Shown in pieces: positions 26,166 to 37,185 of a DNA stretch of 64,000 nucleotides (its first letter is position 1; every line of letters begins with the position of its first letter). The DNA comes from Mesostigma viride. Its lineage: Eukaryota; Streptophyta; Mesostigmatophyceae; Mesostigmatales; Mesostigmataceae. Under the pieces are notes generated by a model. That model made no database searches. It was not told the origin of the DNA and saw only the letters and a list, made by a program, of their open reading frames with translations. A program made the translations under genes and the position numbers. The stretch is from contig RPFO01001710.1 of the NCBI GenBank assembly GCA_009746045.1, forward strand, positions 1 through 64,000, read 5' to 3'.

Positions 26166-28133
26166 CGACTTGAATTGAATTGTAACATAACTCCGTTGGG
26201 AGTATATGTAGCACATAGCCCTTGAGAGGGGGCATATGGCCTATCATACATCCTAAGCTACTTCCTGCAAGGGTGGGGATGTAAAGGACCCTTGCTCTAG
26301 GTGCACCACGGCACACGTGTGCATCCCCATGATCTTCAAGCTATGCCCAGCGAAGGGGGGAGCCTGTCGTGGGGGGGAAGATCAGCATAGCTATACAAAG
26401 AAGCTAGGGCATGGCGTCTCAGCAGAGAGGTACTCCCTGCATGGGCACAGCATAACTAAATAAAGCTAGGCATCATCTGGAGTGTGGCTCATCATAGGCA
26501 CACATGTACATGATTAAATAAAGCGCGTGGCTTAGCTGGGATAGGGCCTCTAGGAGGCGTACATGTACATGGCCACGGTCTATCTATTCTACACTACTAC
26601 TGCTGTATTCCCCTAAGCTGGGGCGTCTGGAGTCGCTGGGGCCGCGGGGGTCGCCTGCCAGGGCTTGTGGCCGACGTAGATGGCCGCCCCCTTCCAGTAC
26701 ACCGGCTGCCTCGCCTTGGTCTGCCGGAGCTGGAGGTAGGTCGGCCATAGCTCCCGTCGCCGTTGTTGCTGCGCCAGGGTCAAGTCGTCATCAAGGGTGA
26801 AGAGAGTCTTCTCGAGCCGCTTGCGGCGTCTGAGAAAAGAAATCTTGTCCGCCGGGGTCTTAAAGGTGAGAAGGAGCGGGGGCGGCCCTGCCTTACCCCG
26901 CGCGCGGGGAAGGCGGTGGGCGGCCAGCTCGATCTCACCAGTAAGGCCCATGCGATCAAGGATTTCTCTCTCAAAAGCACGCGCAAGCTTCTCGGAATTC
27001 TCACCTTCCTCCATCTTGAGATTCTTGACAATGACGTTGAGGCTGCGCTTGGCGAGCTCGGCCTCCTCGCGGAGGTCAAGCGTCTGCCGTTGAAGTTGAG
27101 CTGCGACGGCGGAGGTGGTGGAGGTGGTGTGTTGCTTAAGCATGTCCGCCCAGGTGGTGATGGGAGGAGCATCGCCGGCCAGGCCAGCCGGGGCTGGCTT
27201 GGCGGCAATGTCCTTCACTGCCTGGGCGGTGAGGCCTGCGGTGTTCTGCAGGACCTCGATAGCGATGGCCACCAGCATTGTTCTTAAGACGCTGGTCGAT
27301 GTCGAGGAGCTGGGCTTTGATGTCGGCGGTGGAGGTGGAGGTGGCAGTGGAGGTGGAGGCGAGGAGGGTGGAGGTGGAGGTGACGGTGGTGGAAATGTGA
27401 GGGAGCTCAGTAGCCAGCGTGCCGCCCATTGCCGCCACATCTGCGGCAAGGGGGGTCACGTGCTGCTGAAAGGCTTCCGTGAGGATGGAGCGGTATGTGG
27501 CTGCGGAGATGGTGGGGGCCAAGATCTCGCCGTCAGACTTCGTCAGCAGGGAACAGAGAATCATATGTGCTGAAGCTCGGGCCGGGGGTACAAGCCCGTC
27601 AGCAGCAGTTCGCGGCTCTGTTTAAAATCAGTGCCGTCAAATTCCAGTAGGCGGTGGATGCTGTGAAAGTAGAGGCACAGCTCAAGAAGCGAGGCGTAGT
27701 CCCCGAAGAAAATGCAGTGCATAGCAGCGACCGGAGAAATGTTGTTGAACCAGTCGTGATCGTCGGCATGGAAGGAGTTGTATACTTGAAACGCGGTTCG
27801 CGTGGAAAGGATGAGCGGCTGCGTTTAGGGTCTGGCGAGGCCGATGGCGAGGCAGGAAGCCCGGGAGGGTGCTGGGCGGCCACCAGTGCGCGACTAGTGT
27901 CACCGCTGCCTGCCGGCCCTGATGGCGAAGCTGCAGCCGGAGCTGCAGACGTATTTTCATTGCCGAGCGCAGCCGTCAGGCTGCGTTGCGTCGATGGGCG
28001 TTTGCTCATCGTATATTGCGTAATAGCTGCGGAAAATTATATCAGCATGTGCGTCTTAGAAAGACGGAGCGATTGTGATATTCACGGCCAAATTCGGTGC
28101 TCAAACGTGAAAGTTATGAGCGCCGCCGTCAGC
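26166..28133 (-). mobile_element. ORF1-only L1-like retroelement, K1 copy (near full length)
   Basis: Minus strand, from a leader near 28133 through ORF1 (28009 to 26613) and an approximately 440-bp 3' region to a (TTCAA)n tail at 26166-26178. No ORF2 lies between ORF1 and the tail, so the unit resembles mammalian half-LINEs (HAL1) in layout. The 3' region, with TGTTACAATTC, reappears in copies at 36469, 49575-51800 and 55222. Confidence 0.65.
26613..28009 (-). pseudogene. L1-type ORF1 protein, frameshifted (K1)
   Basis: The C-terminal 190 residues are clear: a coiled coil with SAVAAQLQRQTLDLREEAEL, an RRM-like block with IELAAHRLPRARGKAG, and the ORF1 C-terminal domain with DDDLTLAQQQRRRELWPTYL and WKGAAIYVGHKPW. 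The N-terminal part (28009-27599) is Pro/Ser-rich and changes frame after about residue 70 and again near 27450. It should bind RNA in trans if expressed, but this copy is broken. Confidence 0.65.
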
Positions 28134-28577
28134 CATGGCTACCTCGTGGCTCGTGGCTCGCAGCCTAAGAATGTGGGAAACATATGGCAAATCGACGTGG
28201 ACCACTGTATCTCCCTCGCCTGGCACGCTTTACGCCAATACAGGGCCCTGTGGCGCAAGTCCTTGGGCAAGCGAGAGAAACAGGACCTCGGTTAAAGTGC
28301 CCCCGCCCCTGCTCCCAGCCGCCGCCGCCCGCCCGGCTGCCCTGGCCGGCGGCCCCGCCGGACCCCCGGCCCCGCCTAGGTCAGCGGCGGACTACCTAGT
28401 CCCCCCGCTGATCGGCCCGCTTAGCAACCCGTCCGACATGCCTCCCTTCACCTCTCGCGAGGTCACGGAGGCGGTCCAGCCGGCGTCTGCGTTACGACGC
28501 CGCCACCGGCCCATCAAGCAGCGGCGCCTGCAGCTAGTAGGACACAGTCTTAGCTTGCACCAACCAGGTAGACACCT
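28134..28577 (+). pseudogene. Family-Y LINE ORF2 fragment, left half of a split copy
   Basis: Encodes a reverse-transcriptase thumb region (VDHCISLAWHALRQYRALW…) and a KQRRLQLVGH motif in a second frame, ending at CCAGGTAGACACCT. Uninterrupted family members (47870-47900 (+), 55050-55090 (-)) continue this sequence with CACGTGGCCC. That continuation is found here only at 46287, so the CACTA-like interval lies between the halves. Frameshifted and partial. Confidence 0.65.
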
Positions 28578-28908
28578 CACTATACTTTTCGTCCGAGGGT
28601 AGTAAAAAGGATCCGAGGCGTAAATTACGAGGTCTTATCTTACTACCTAGATCCGAGGCGTGAGATCCAACGCCGTAATCATTACTACGTAGGATGATAG
28701 GTAGTAATTTTACTAGCCGTAAGTAAGAGTAACGTTACGACTGCACATCTTTGGTAGTACATTACCGACAGAGTAAATTACCGCGACGGGTCTTGGTTGG
28801 TAATCTACCACCTGTAGATTAGGTGCCAGTGATCCGATGCTGTAAGATACGTTTCAGTAAGTTACTTCGGGGATCTTTGCCTGTACACGGCCAGATGGAT
28901 AATTATAT

Positions 28909-31900
28909 GGGCTTTTGACAGATCTGTAAAGTTAGGGCCCGAAAAATACAGATGGCTAGGCGTATATGCAGATCTGTTTTTTTATTCCAGATCTGTACGT
29001 AAACTCCGACGTAATGCCTTTACGTCTTCGGGGGTCGAGGTGCAGGCCGTGTCCACTTGTTCAGTACCTGGAAGCAAAATTCAGCCATGGCTACTGTACG
29101 AAAGCTAGAGGAATGTCAGCCGTATGACCTGCACACGAGGGTAATTAAGAAATCAAGCCGAAGTTAATCCTGCATCTTAGCGAGCAGAATAATTGCAAAC
29201 ACAACAGCAATTGTGCGACAGACCAAACAATAATGCCGCGTGCACTAGGCTCTGTATTCTGGTCACACCCATGTGCATTTGCTGCATTGGATTAGGCGCC
29301 ATTACGAACTGAGTCGAGGGAAAACGCGAGGAGCGCCATCTAAGCAGTTGCTTGTCATGTCTATACGCCCGGGCATCTTATTATCTGTCTACCATGCACG
29401 CATTTTCCTTGGACGAATCAAACAGCTTTTGACATTTTAATGGCGACATTGAAGTCCGGCCACGACAATATAGCGCTGCTCAGAGCTTCGTTGCCGAGAA
29501 AGATGTGCTTTGTCCGGGCCGATAATGTAACTCTGCATAGACCCCGGTAGCTTTCAGCATGCGCATATTGCTTGAGGTAAGCGAGCCACGACGCCTGCAG
29601 GTGCTCCTGCCGAGGTGGAGACCTCCGAGAGCACGTGGATTAGGCTCATGCGTCAAAGCAGCATCGACCTTCATTCTCCTGGTGTGGAAGGTCACTTTTC
29701 AGGATTAACATATCTGAATGTTGATGGCCTGTGCATTTTCTGTCAATTGAGCAGCGATTGAAACCATGAGCCATGCAAGTGTAAGGTGCAGAATTCAGTT
29801 GATGAACCCAAGCCGGTAATGTGCAGAATTGATGAACCCAAGTTATATGTGCAGATGTTTCGTCCCATTGGCTGTGTGCTAGTGCATGAACCGTCTAGGC
29901 CCTTGGCGTGTACTCACTTGCTGCAACCGTGCCCACAGCTGCTTGTCAATACACGCGGCGGGCACAATGACTTTTGCCGCGAGGTGAAACATTGAACTCC
30001 CCCACACCTTGCATTTTTCACTCTTTGTTTTCCCTATCCATCCTACCCCCCAGCACACACACATGCACACACACACACGCCCACATACTGCACATGCACA
30101 CAAATGTTCACACACACACGCCCACATACTACACATGCACACAAATGTTCACACACACATGCACACACGCACACACATACACACATGCACACATGCACAC
30201 ATGCACACATGCGCATGCACGCATGCACACACGCACACACACACACATGCACACACGCACGCATACACACATGCACACATGCACACATACACACATGCAC
30301 ACACGCACACATGCACACATGCACACATGCACACACGCACACACGCACACACGCACACACGCACACACGCACACACGCACACACGCACACACGCACACAC
30401 GCACACACGCACACACGCACACACGCACACACGCACACACGCACACACGCACACACGCACACACGCACACACGCACACACGCACACACGCACACACGCAC
30501 ACACGCACACACGCACACACGCACACACGCACACACGCACACACGCACACACGCACACATGCACACATGCACACACGCACACACGCACACATGCACACAT
30601 GCACACACCCACGTGCGCACATGCACGCTAACACATGCGCACACACTAACACACACATCGTCGTCAGAACACACATGCACACAAATGTGCAAACACCCAC
30701 GAGCACACGTGCACATGCATACAATCCCACACAAACACAGGCAGACTTGCACACATGCGCCACATACATTAATCCATCACCAATAAACTGGTTGCTTGGA
30801 CCCAACGACCTTCTTACTCGCCTGTCCACCCAACGTTCTGCCCATCCTCCCGCCTGCCCGCCTGCATGTCTGCCACCCGCCTACTGCCCACCCATCTGTC
30901 AGCCTGTCTGCCTGCTTGTGTGCATGCCTGCGGGCCTGCATGTGCACCTGCGCCCATGCACCTGTTATGCCCCCATGGCACGTATATGCAGCCTAGCTAG
31001 TTGAGTGTCTCTTTGCACGCGCACATGGGTGGCTACATGGGCATTTGCCTGTGTCTTGGGCTGGGGGGTTGGGCTGATTAGTTCAAGAGTGGGCGGGAAG
31101 ACGGTGGTATAATTGGGTGGGTAGGGACGGAGTGGATGGATGATTGGGGGGGCTGGATGCGGGTGGGACTCAAGTTCGTGTAAAGTCCAAAGTTGCCTGT
31201 AGCATCAGCAAAAATAAGCGAGAAAGCAGCCTAAATTCAAGGAGCCTACTTGTTGTAACATGTGCCAAACTGCAATTAATGGTTGCAGGCTCACAAGCTG
31301 CCAGCTTCATAACGCAAATGGAATGAATTGCATGGTTACAGGACAAGCGTGTGGTTGGAAATCTTACAATGCCTGGCAACGTCTCTTTCATGTGCCCACT
31401 GAGAACCGCTGTTCAACACAGGAAGGCTTTGGCAAGCAACGAGCTTCGGCCAGGGCCTTCATTGCAAGGAAGCGTGTGTGAAGCAATAACGTCAGGATTT
31501 ACAAGCAGAAACTATACCTAACTTTGCGACCTTCATGCAGTATGTCATGTGCATGGCTATGTAGTATGTGCCAACAATCACAACGAAAAAGTGCGAAATT
31601 GCAAACATTGCCATGGAAGGGCAGGAGCCACGCACGCAGCAAATTAAAACGGTTCGTGAACCAATCTGTCGGGCATAAAGGCAGCAAAGTCTGGCCAGCA
31701 ATAATGCAGTGCGATGCGAGAAAAACTCGGTAACTATGGGCAGGCAGGCGCAGCTCGTCCTCAGCAGTGCTATCTAACGTGACGGCGCCTTATTTCCGCG
31801 TGCACGGTGCCGAACATGGCACTGGCCTGATTCCAGTTGCAGCAACGCCAGATGCCTTCCCGTCATAGAGCAGAGGCTTCACGTACGTCGACATCGTTGC

Positions 31901-32246
31901 CTACCAATCGTAATGCTTCCCGTGATAATGCACTCGCGTCCGAACAAAATGTCGAGAAAGCAAACAATCTACACGCGATAAAACTGGGCTGCTAGCTTTT
32001 CAGGACTGGTTTTACCATGCCTTAAAATTCCATTAGCTTACTTTTAAAACCATGGCTGACTAATTTTGGCTAATTTTCAGGTATTTGTGCCGCACCGCCC
32101 GCATGCATGGCCCGGGACGAGTCTCGAAGACGTAAGGGCATTACGTCGGAGTTTACGTACAGATCTGGAATAAAAAAACAGATCTGCATATACGCCTAGC
32201 CATCTGTATTTTTCGGGCCCTAACTTTTCAGATCTGTCAAAAGCTC
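28909..32246. mobile_element. Mutator-like element with 122-bp inverted ends
   Basis: A 3,338-bp element flanked by the 9-bp duplication TAATTATAT (28900-28908 and 32247-32255). The terminal inverted repeats are 122 bp with about three mismatches and begin GGGCTTTTGACAGATCTG on the left, GAGCTTTTGACAGATCTG on the right. Long inverted ends and 9-bp duplications are typical of Mutator-like elements. No transposase frame is visible; the interior holds unrelated DNA and a long CACACG microsatellite. Non-autonomous, possibly carrying captured sequence. Confidence 0.75.
30045..30660. repeat. CACACG hexanucleotide microsatellite
   Basis: A degenerate CA-rich lead (CACATG/CACACG) passes into about 230 bp of nearly pure CACACG units (30325-30557) and back to CACATG. 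Long open frames on both strands (His-Thr-Ala and Cys-Val repeats, up to 331 codons) arise from the repeat alone. Confidence 0.95.
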
Positions 32247-32255
32247 TAATTATAT

Positions 32256-32836
32256 TGTAATGGAGAAGTGGGAGAACGTGCGTGTCTATTAGCAAATGCA
32301 GCGAAATATAAAAATGTAGTTATCAGCCTTTTTCGCCTATTCAGCAGTTGTCGTTGTCGGCCGTTGTCATTAAGCGGCTATAGATTATGTGTGCTGGGGC
32401 CGGTGAAAAGACGCTAGCAAAGTTCGTCTGAATGGCGTCCAATAGAGGGGATTTTATTCTTAGTGGATTGTTGGACGAGGAGAAGGCGAGGTTGCTGGCG
32501 GAGAATGCGAAAGAGCAGAGGGAAGCAGCGGAAGCCGTGCGTGGAAGATGAGGTAACGGGATGGAGTGTGGGCCCTGGCTTCTGGTTATGAAATGATGGC
32601 GGTTGCAGGCCAGCCGTGCTCGCTGGTAATGGGTGCGTGGTGTTGAAATCCAAGTTCTGCGCGTATTCTGTTTTTTGGTCAATGATTGAAGGGATGTCGC
32701 CTTGTTTTATTTTTGTGCATCTGCGTCCCGTCGTGACTGCCTCGTCATGGACGCCCAGGGGTAGAAGTTCGAACGAGGGAATGATTTTTCAAACGCCTGG
32801 ATATGTTATGATAGTACGAATAAATGGTAATGGGTA
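32256..32836. other. Possible upstream exons of the zinc-finger pseudogene
   Basis: An ATG at 32432 opens a 39-codon frame (MASNRGDFILSGLLDEEKAR…) that ends at a TGA next to a GTAACG donor-like site. A second possible small exon ends at 32826 before GTAATG. Splicing between them and the next part cannot be fixed by eye. Confidence 0.3.
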
Positions 32837-33542
32837 GAGGCGGCCAAAATTTTGTTGGAAGTGTGCCAACGCCGCACATACGACTTGAACAACCCTAGGT
32901 ATCTTAGGAAAAGGAAACACGGATACGTCGGAGTGGAGGAAGAGGAAGACGATGACGATGGTGAAGACGGAGAGGTTTACAATGGAGGCCTTGAGAATGG
33001 GGAGACATTGAAGCAGGAGAGCAGGGTAGCGGTGAGTGGCCCGTCATGAATTACATTGTGGTTGCAGTTGTTAGCGAGGCGTGTTGATTGCTTCTTGCCG
33101 CGGGTAATCGCTAGCGTGCATAACCTTCTTTTTTCAACAGGTGTTCTGGTGCATTGACTGCCGCAAAGCAATTAATGGGACTGATTATGTGCCTATCATG
33201 CCGTTTGGGAATCATACATTGCCAACATTTCGTGTTTAGAAGGCGCGCCTTCAGAAGCATATTCAGCACCGCACGAGCCAGGTGCTGAAGGCGTGCTTGG
33301 AGAGGAAGGGGTATAAAGTGCGCATGACCGCATCGAAGAAGAAGAAGCAGCAGGAATCGGGCAAGACCATGATAACCGAGCCAGGATTGGCTTTCGTGCA
33401 TGCAGTACATGGTGCGGCGCAGGCAGTGAATGCTGCATCGATTGCAGCGGTGCAGCCTGTGGCCATGGCGGTGCAGGGCGCGGGTCCTGAAGTGTGGGCG
33501 TTGGCGAAGCAGATTCACGATGCTGTCATGGCCACGTTGTGA
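32837..33542 (+). pseudogene. Probable zinc-finger protein with one nonsense codon
   Basis: The exon up to 33031 encodes a basic then acidic stretch (EEEEDDDDGEDGE) and ends at GTAGCG|GTGAGT. The next exon starts at 33141 after TTTTCAACAG in the same phase. It encodes VFWCIDCRKAI, about 25 residues, then LQKHIQHRT, giving a C-x2-C…H-x3-H arrangement like BED or TTF fingers of hAT-related proteins. A single TAG at 33237-33239 interrupts a frame that otherwise stays open for a further 100 codons to 33542. Either a pseudogene or a wrong splice model. A charged frame at 34330-34457 could be a later exon. Confidence 0.45.
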
Positions 33543-33614
33543 AGCCAAGGAATGGGTGTTGGTTCCAGTCAGGTGCCTCGCCCGGAGGAAGCTTTTCTGC
33601 TGTAAGCAGAGGTG

Positions 33615-33716
33615 CGGCATCAAGCATTTGCAATCGCCATGAGAGCAGTGGAGATGTCAGCGGCATGAAGCATTTGCAATCGCCATGAGAGCAGTGGAGA
33701 TGTCTGCGGCATTGGG
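33615..33716. repeat. 49-bp tandem duplication
   Basis: AAGCATTTGCAATCGCCATG and the following 27 bases occur twice in a row with one mismatch. It lies just after the zinc-finger pseudogene. Confidence 0.8.
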
Positions 33717-34620
33717 AGATCTGCAGACAATTGCAGGAGGACATTGTGCGGTACGCTTGTAGGGTGTATGCTGTGTTGTTCCGCTCGCTAATGGACATGT
33801 GCCCCTGTAACCTCTTCCAGGCTAGTATCTGCTATCCACCTCTTCAGGCTTGAAAAGTAAATTGCTGTACGGTTCACAATTGGCATGGCTTGACATGCAC
33901 GCGTCCTTGACTGTGGTCTGCATGGGTTTGGGGTTTAGCGGTTTACATCAGACTCTGCTGTGTGTCTGCTTAATCAGCCGACGTGTCACATGGGGACAGC
34001 AACGGCGCTGGGATGCAGCCCGGTGTGAATGCGAGTAAGGTACGCGCTGTCATGCATGGCGGATGGGGCGTGGAAGCCACGACCCACGTTTTTGTGTGTG
34101 CACGGGGGGCTAGGGGGCAAGTCGTTGTGTTGCTGCCATCCATATGGCCATGGATATGCGGGAAGCTTTCCCTGTACCCATACTTAATGATGCATGGACT
34201 GGTTGTGACAGCCAAGGGTTTAGCTGTCGTGGGTTTGCTGAGTGATCATGGCAGTCTGCTAGGCTGGTGCTAGAACAGCAATAGCGCGGTTACTGCTATG
34301 TCTTGCCCGTGCTAACTGATGCTGCAGCCATGCGTGGAGCGCGAATCGTCCCGAGAGGAGAAGGAGGAGGCGGGGCCGGTGCACCCATGGGCAGGGCCGG
34401 AGAAGAAGGACGCGGAGCACCCAGTGTGGGAGAAGGAGAAGGCGGGGAAGCACTGAAGCTCCACCCCATGTCAGGCCTCTAGTATAGGTGCCAGTTAACT
34501 AAACCCATGCACGTGCAGGTTGTAGCTCAGAATGTATTTAAAATCATATGCCCCTTTTCAGGTATATGTGTAACAGTGACTCCCAACGGATATATGTTCC
34601 TAATTTATTAAATTCTTACT
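33717..34620. other. Unassigned DNA inside the CACTA-like interval
   Basis: No domain is recognised. A frame at 34318-34457 (+), after CTGATGCTGCAG, is rich in Glu, Lys and Gly and could be an exon of the gene upstream. Confidence 0.3.
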
Positions 34621-34639
34621 GAATAATTGTTGTCTTTAT

Positions 34640-34960
34640 GAACCCATGAAGAGCAAAGCCCGGTGGGGAGTACATGTAACGCATTACCACGAGAAGGGGT
34701 CCCCACACCGCATTTCTTCGCTCTCTGTTCCTATGCAGAACAAGAAGAGGTGGAAGACCAATGTCCCGGCTCACACGCCAGCCCATGTGGGTAAGCCCCC
34801 TCCCCCAAAGCGGAAGGGGCGCTTTGGGGAGAAGTGTAGTGAGGATTTTGTAGACTAGATAGCACTAACTTACTTACACCAGACCTGGCAATAAACAAGC
34901 ATTGATGGGATGGACCCAGCGATACATAATGGGCGTGCATGCGTAAAAAATATACACTAT
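34640..34960 (+). pseudogene. 3' end of a LINE ORF2 (fragment)
   Basis: Encodes MQNKKRWKTN…HTPAHVGKPPPPKRK and a stop near 34855. The same terminal peptide ends the RT pseudogene at 49190-49390 (…NKKRWQKS…). The 3' untranslated part shares the word TAGACTAGATAGC. Confidence 0.6.
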
Positions 34961-35093
34961 GCATGGCCCAATGGGCATGCATTCAAATAATTACAAATGA
35001 AGGCCGCCATGAGAGCACTGAAGCTAAACCAGACCGGGCCACAATTAACCCTCCAGCACCAAAGTTCCACTGCATCATGTAAGACAAGCCTGA

Positions 35094-35784
35094 CATCCAT
35101 CCATCCATCCATCCATCCATCCATCCATCCATCCATCCATCCATCCATCCATCCATCCATCCATCCATCCATCCATCCATCCATCCATCCATCCATCCAT
35201 CCATCCATCCATCCATCCATCCATCCATCCATCCATCCATCCATCCATCCATCCATCCATCCATCCATCCATCCATCCATCCATCCATCCATCCATCCAT
35301 CCATCCATCCATCCATCCATCCATCCATCCATCCATCCATCCATCCATCCATCCATCCATCCATCCATCCATCCATCCATCCATCCATCCATCCATCCAT
35401 CCATCCATCCATCCATCCATCCATCCATCCATCCATCCATCCATCCATCCATCCATCCATCCATCCATCCATCCATCCATCCATCCATCCATCCATCCAT
35501 CCATCCATCCATCCATCCATCCATCCATCCATCCATCCATCCATCCATCCATCCATCCATCCATCCATCCATCCATCCATCCATCCATCCATCCATCCAT
35601 CCATCCATCCATCCATCCATCCATCCATCCATCCATCCATCCATCCATCCATCCATCCATCCATCCATCCATCCATCCATCCATCCATCCATCCATCCAT
35701 CCATCCATCCATCCATCCATCCATCCATCCATCCATCCATCCATCCATCCATCCATCCATCCATCCATCCATCCATCCATCCAT
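35094..35784. repeat. CCAT tetranucleotide array, 691 bp
   Basis: About 172 uninterrupted units. All frames on both strands are open (Ile-His-Pro-Ser and Met-Asp-Gly-Trp repeats) and none is a gene. Short CCAT runs also occur next to a dispersed repeat at 46888 and near 49458, which may be where such arrays start. Confidence 0.98.
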
Positions 35785-36457
35785 TGATCGGGGTATAGTC
35801 CTAGTACAGCCATGCTACGTCCTGGCTATGATGAGATTACTTGCCCACGCTCCTAGTGTTATGCCATGCTCACATGGGTCTTATTGCACCCACAGATTGC
35901 CGGATCGTTAGCGTGTCCGTTTAGCTAGCGTTCCCGAATGCAGCTGTGGCATGCCTTAGGCATGAAGGAGACTGGGGGTCTCTGCCCTTTCTCCTGTTGT
36001 GCACACACAGGGATTAAAAGCACTTCGGTGCTCCGTGACTCCCCAACAGGAGCACGTGTTTAATTAATTAATTAATTTATTAATCGGGGTTAGCTAATGC
36101 TCCTTGACTCCCTAATGGGGGCATGAGTTTAATAAATGAATTAAGTAGTTAGTTAATTAATCAGGTTGATTCAGATGAGGTCTGTGCTGGTTCCTTGTGG
36201 ACTGGCCAGCCAGGGAGATATCTTCTTACATGGTCAGGCCCTTCTTGCCGACCATGTAAGAACCTGTTAGGCGACACAGTGGCCAACATTGAACATACCG
36301 CCATATGTTTGTCTCCGCGATATGATTTTAGCTGACATGCAGAGCACAGACACTGTTGGCGTCATCCGCTCAACCCCTCTTATTCAGACATGGGACCTCG
36401 GATGTGTAGGATTAGTAGCGTTGCCCAGGCGGACATTGTCAAAGACTACGACCGGCC
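35785..36457. repeat. Dispersed repeat T with ATTA-rich tail
   Basis: At 36020-36170 the words GTGCTCCGTGACTCCCCAAC and a TTAATTAATT-rich tail occur twice in a row. Related copies are at 46860-47020 (+), 51790-51960 (-) and 54620-54770 (-). They look like LINE 3' ends; the parent is not identified. Confidence 0.5.
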
Positions 36458-36468
36458 CCCCAGTTGTG

Positions 36469-36857
36469 AATTGAATTGAATTGAATTGTAACATAACTCC
36501 GTTGGGAGTATATGTAGCACATAGCCCAGAGAAGGGGCATATGGCCTATCATACATTCTAAGCTACTTCCTGCAAGGGTGGGAATGTAAACAACACTTGC
36601 TCTAGGTGCACTAGGGCACCTGCACCACCCAGAGTTTCAGGCAACACCCAGCGAAGGGGAGCCTGTCATAGGTGGGGAAGATCATCATGGCTATACAAGA
36701 GCTAGGACATGGCTTCTCTACAGAGAGCATCTCTCTGCATGGCATAGCATAACTAAATAAAGCTAGGCATCATCTGGAGTGTGGCTCATCATAGGCACAC
36801 ATGTACATGATTAAATAAAGCGCGTGGCTTAGCTGGGATAGTGCCTCTAGGATAGTG
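36469..36857 (-). mobile_element. 5'-truncated K retroelement (K5)
   Basis: 389 bp consisting of the K 3' region and its (TTCAA)n tail only. CCCCAGTTGTG flanks it on both sides (36458-36468, 36858-36868), an 11-bp target duplication. This confirms that K moves as a unit by target-primed reverse transcription and defines its 3' end. Confidence 0.8.
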
Positions 36858-36868
36858 CCCCAGTTGTG

Positions 36869-37185
36869 GGTCCTAGGAAATTTAACAAGCATGATTGTCT
36901 CCTTGTTGATAGGCATTAATTCATCCTTGATGATAGGCATTGCTTGCGTGCAAGATTAGCTCGAGGCCCATATTTTAGACTACTAGCTGAGCTGTGGACA
37001 TACATGTTGTTATTGACGTCTTGACGGATATTGACGTCTTGGGGTGACTTCCACTATATCTTCTTTGGGGAATTCAGAGATCCCGGTCCCCCAACATGGA
37101 CATGAGACTAATTAAAATCAATTAATCAATGTCATGAATAGAGCGCGTTCATGACGTTCAGTCATGAACAGAGCCCTAACCTTAA
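36869..37185. other. Unassigned DNA between K5 and PB1 copy 3
   Basis: Contains short duplications (TTGACGTCTTGACGGATATTG; GATAGGCATT). No gene seen. Confidence 0.4.

Noticed and set aside
30009-31004. Open frames of up to 331 codons (His-Thr and Cys-Val repeats)
   Set aside because: They exist on both strands and in several frames because the hexanucleotide repeat lacks stop codons.
33237-33239. TAG as a sense codon (variant genetic code)
   Set aside because: TAG ends the frames at 23601 and 53463 where the proteins clearly stop, so a reassigned code is unlikely.
34957-35911. Open frames of about 275-304 codons across the CCAT array
   Set aside because: The four-base repeat is open in every frame; the flanks show no splice sites or domains.
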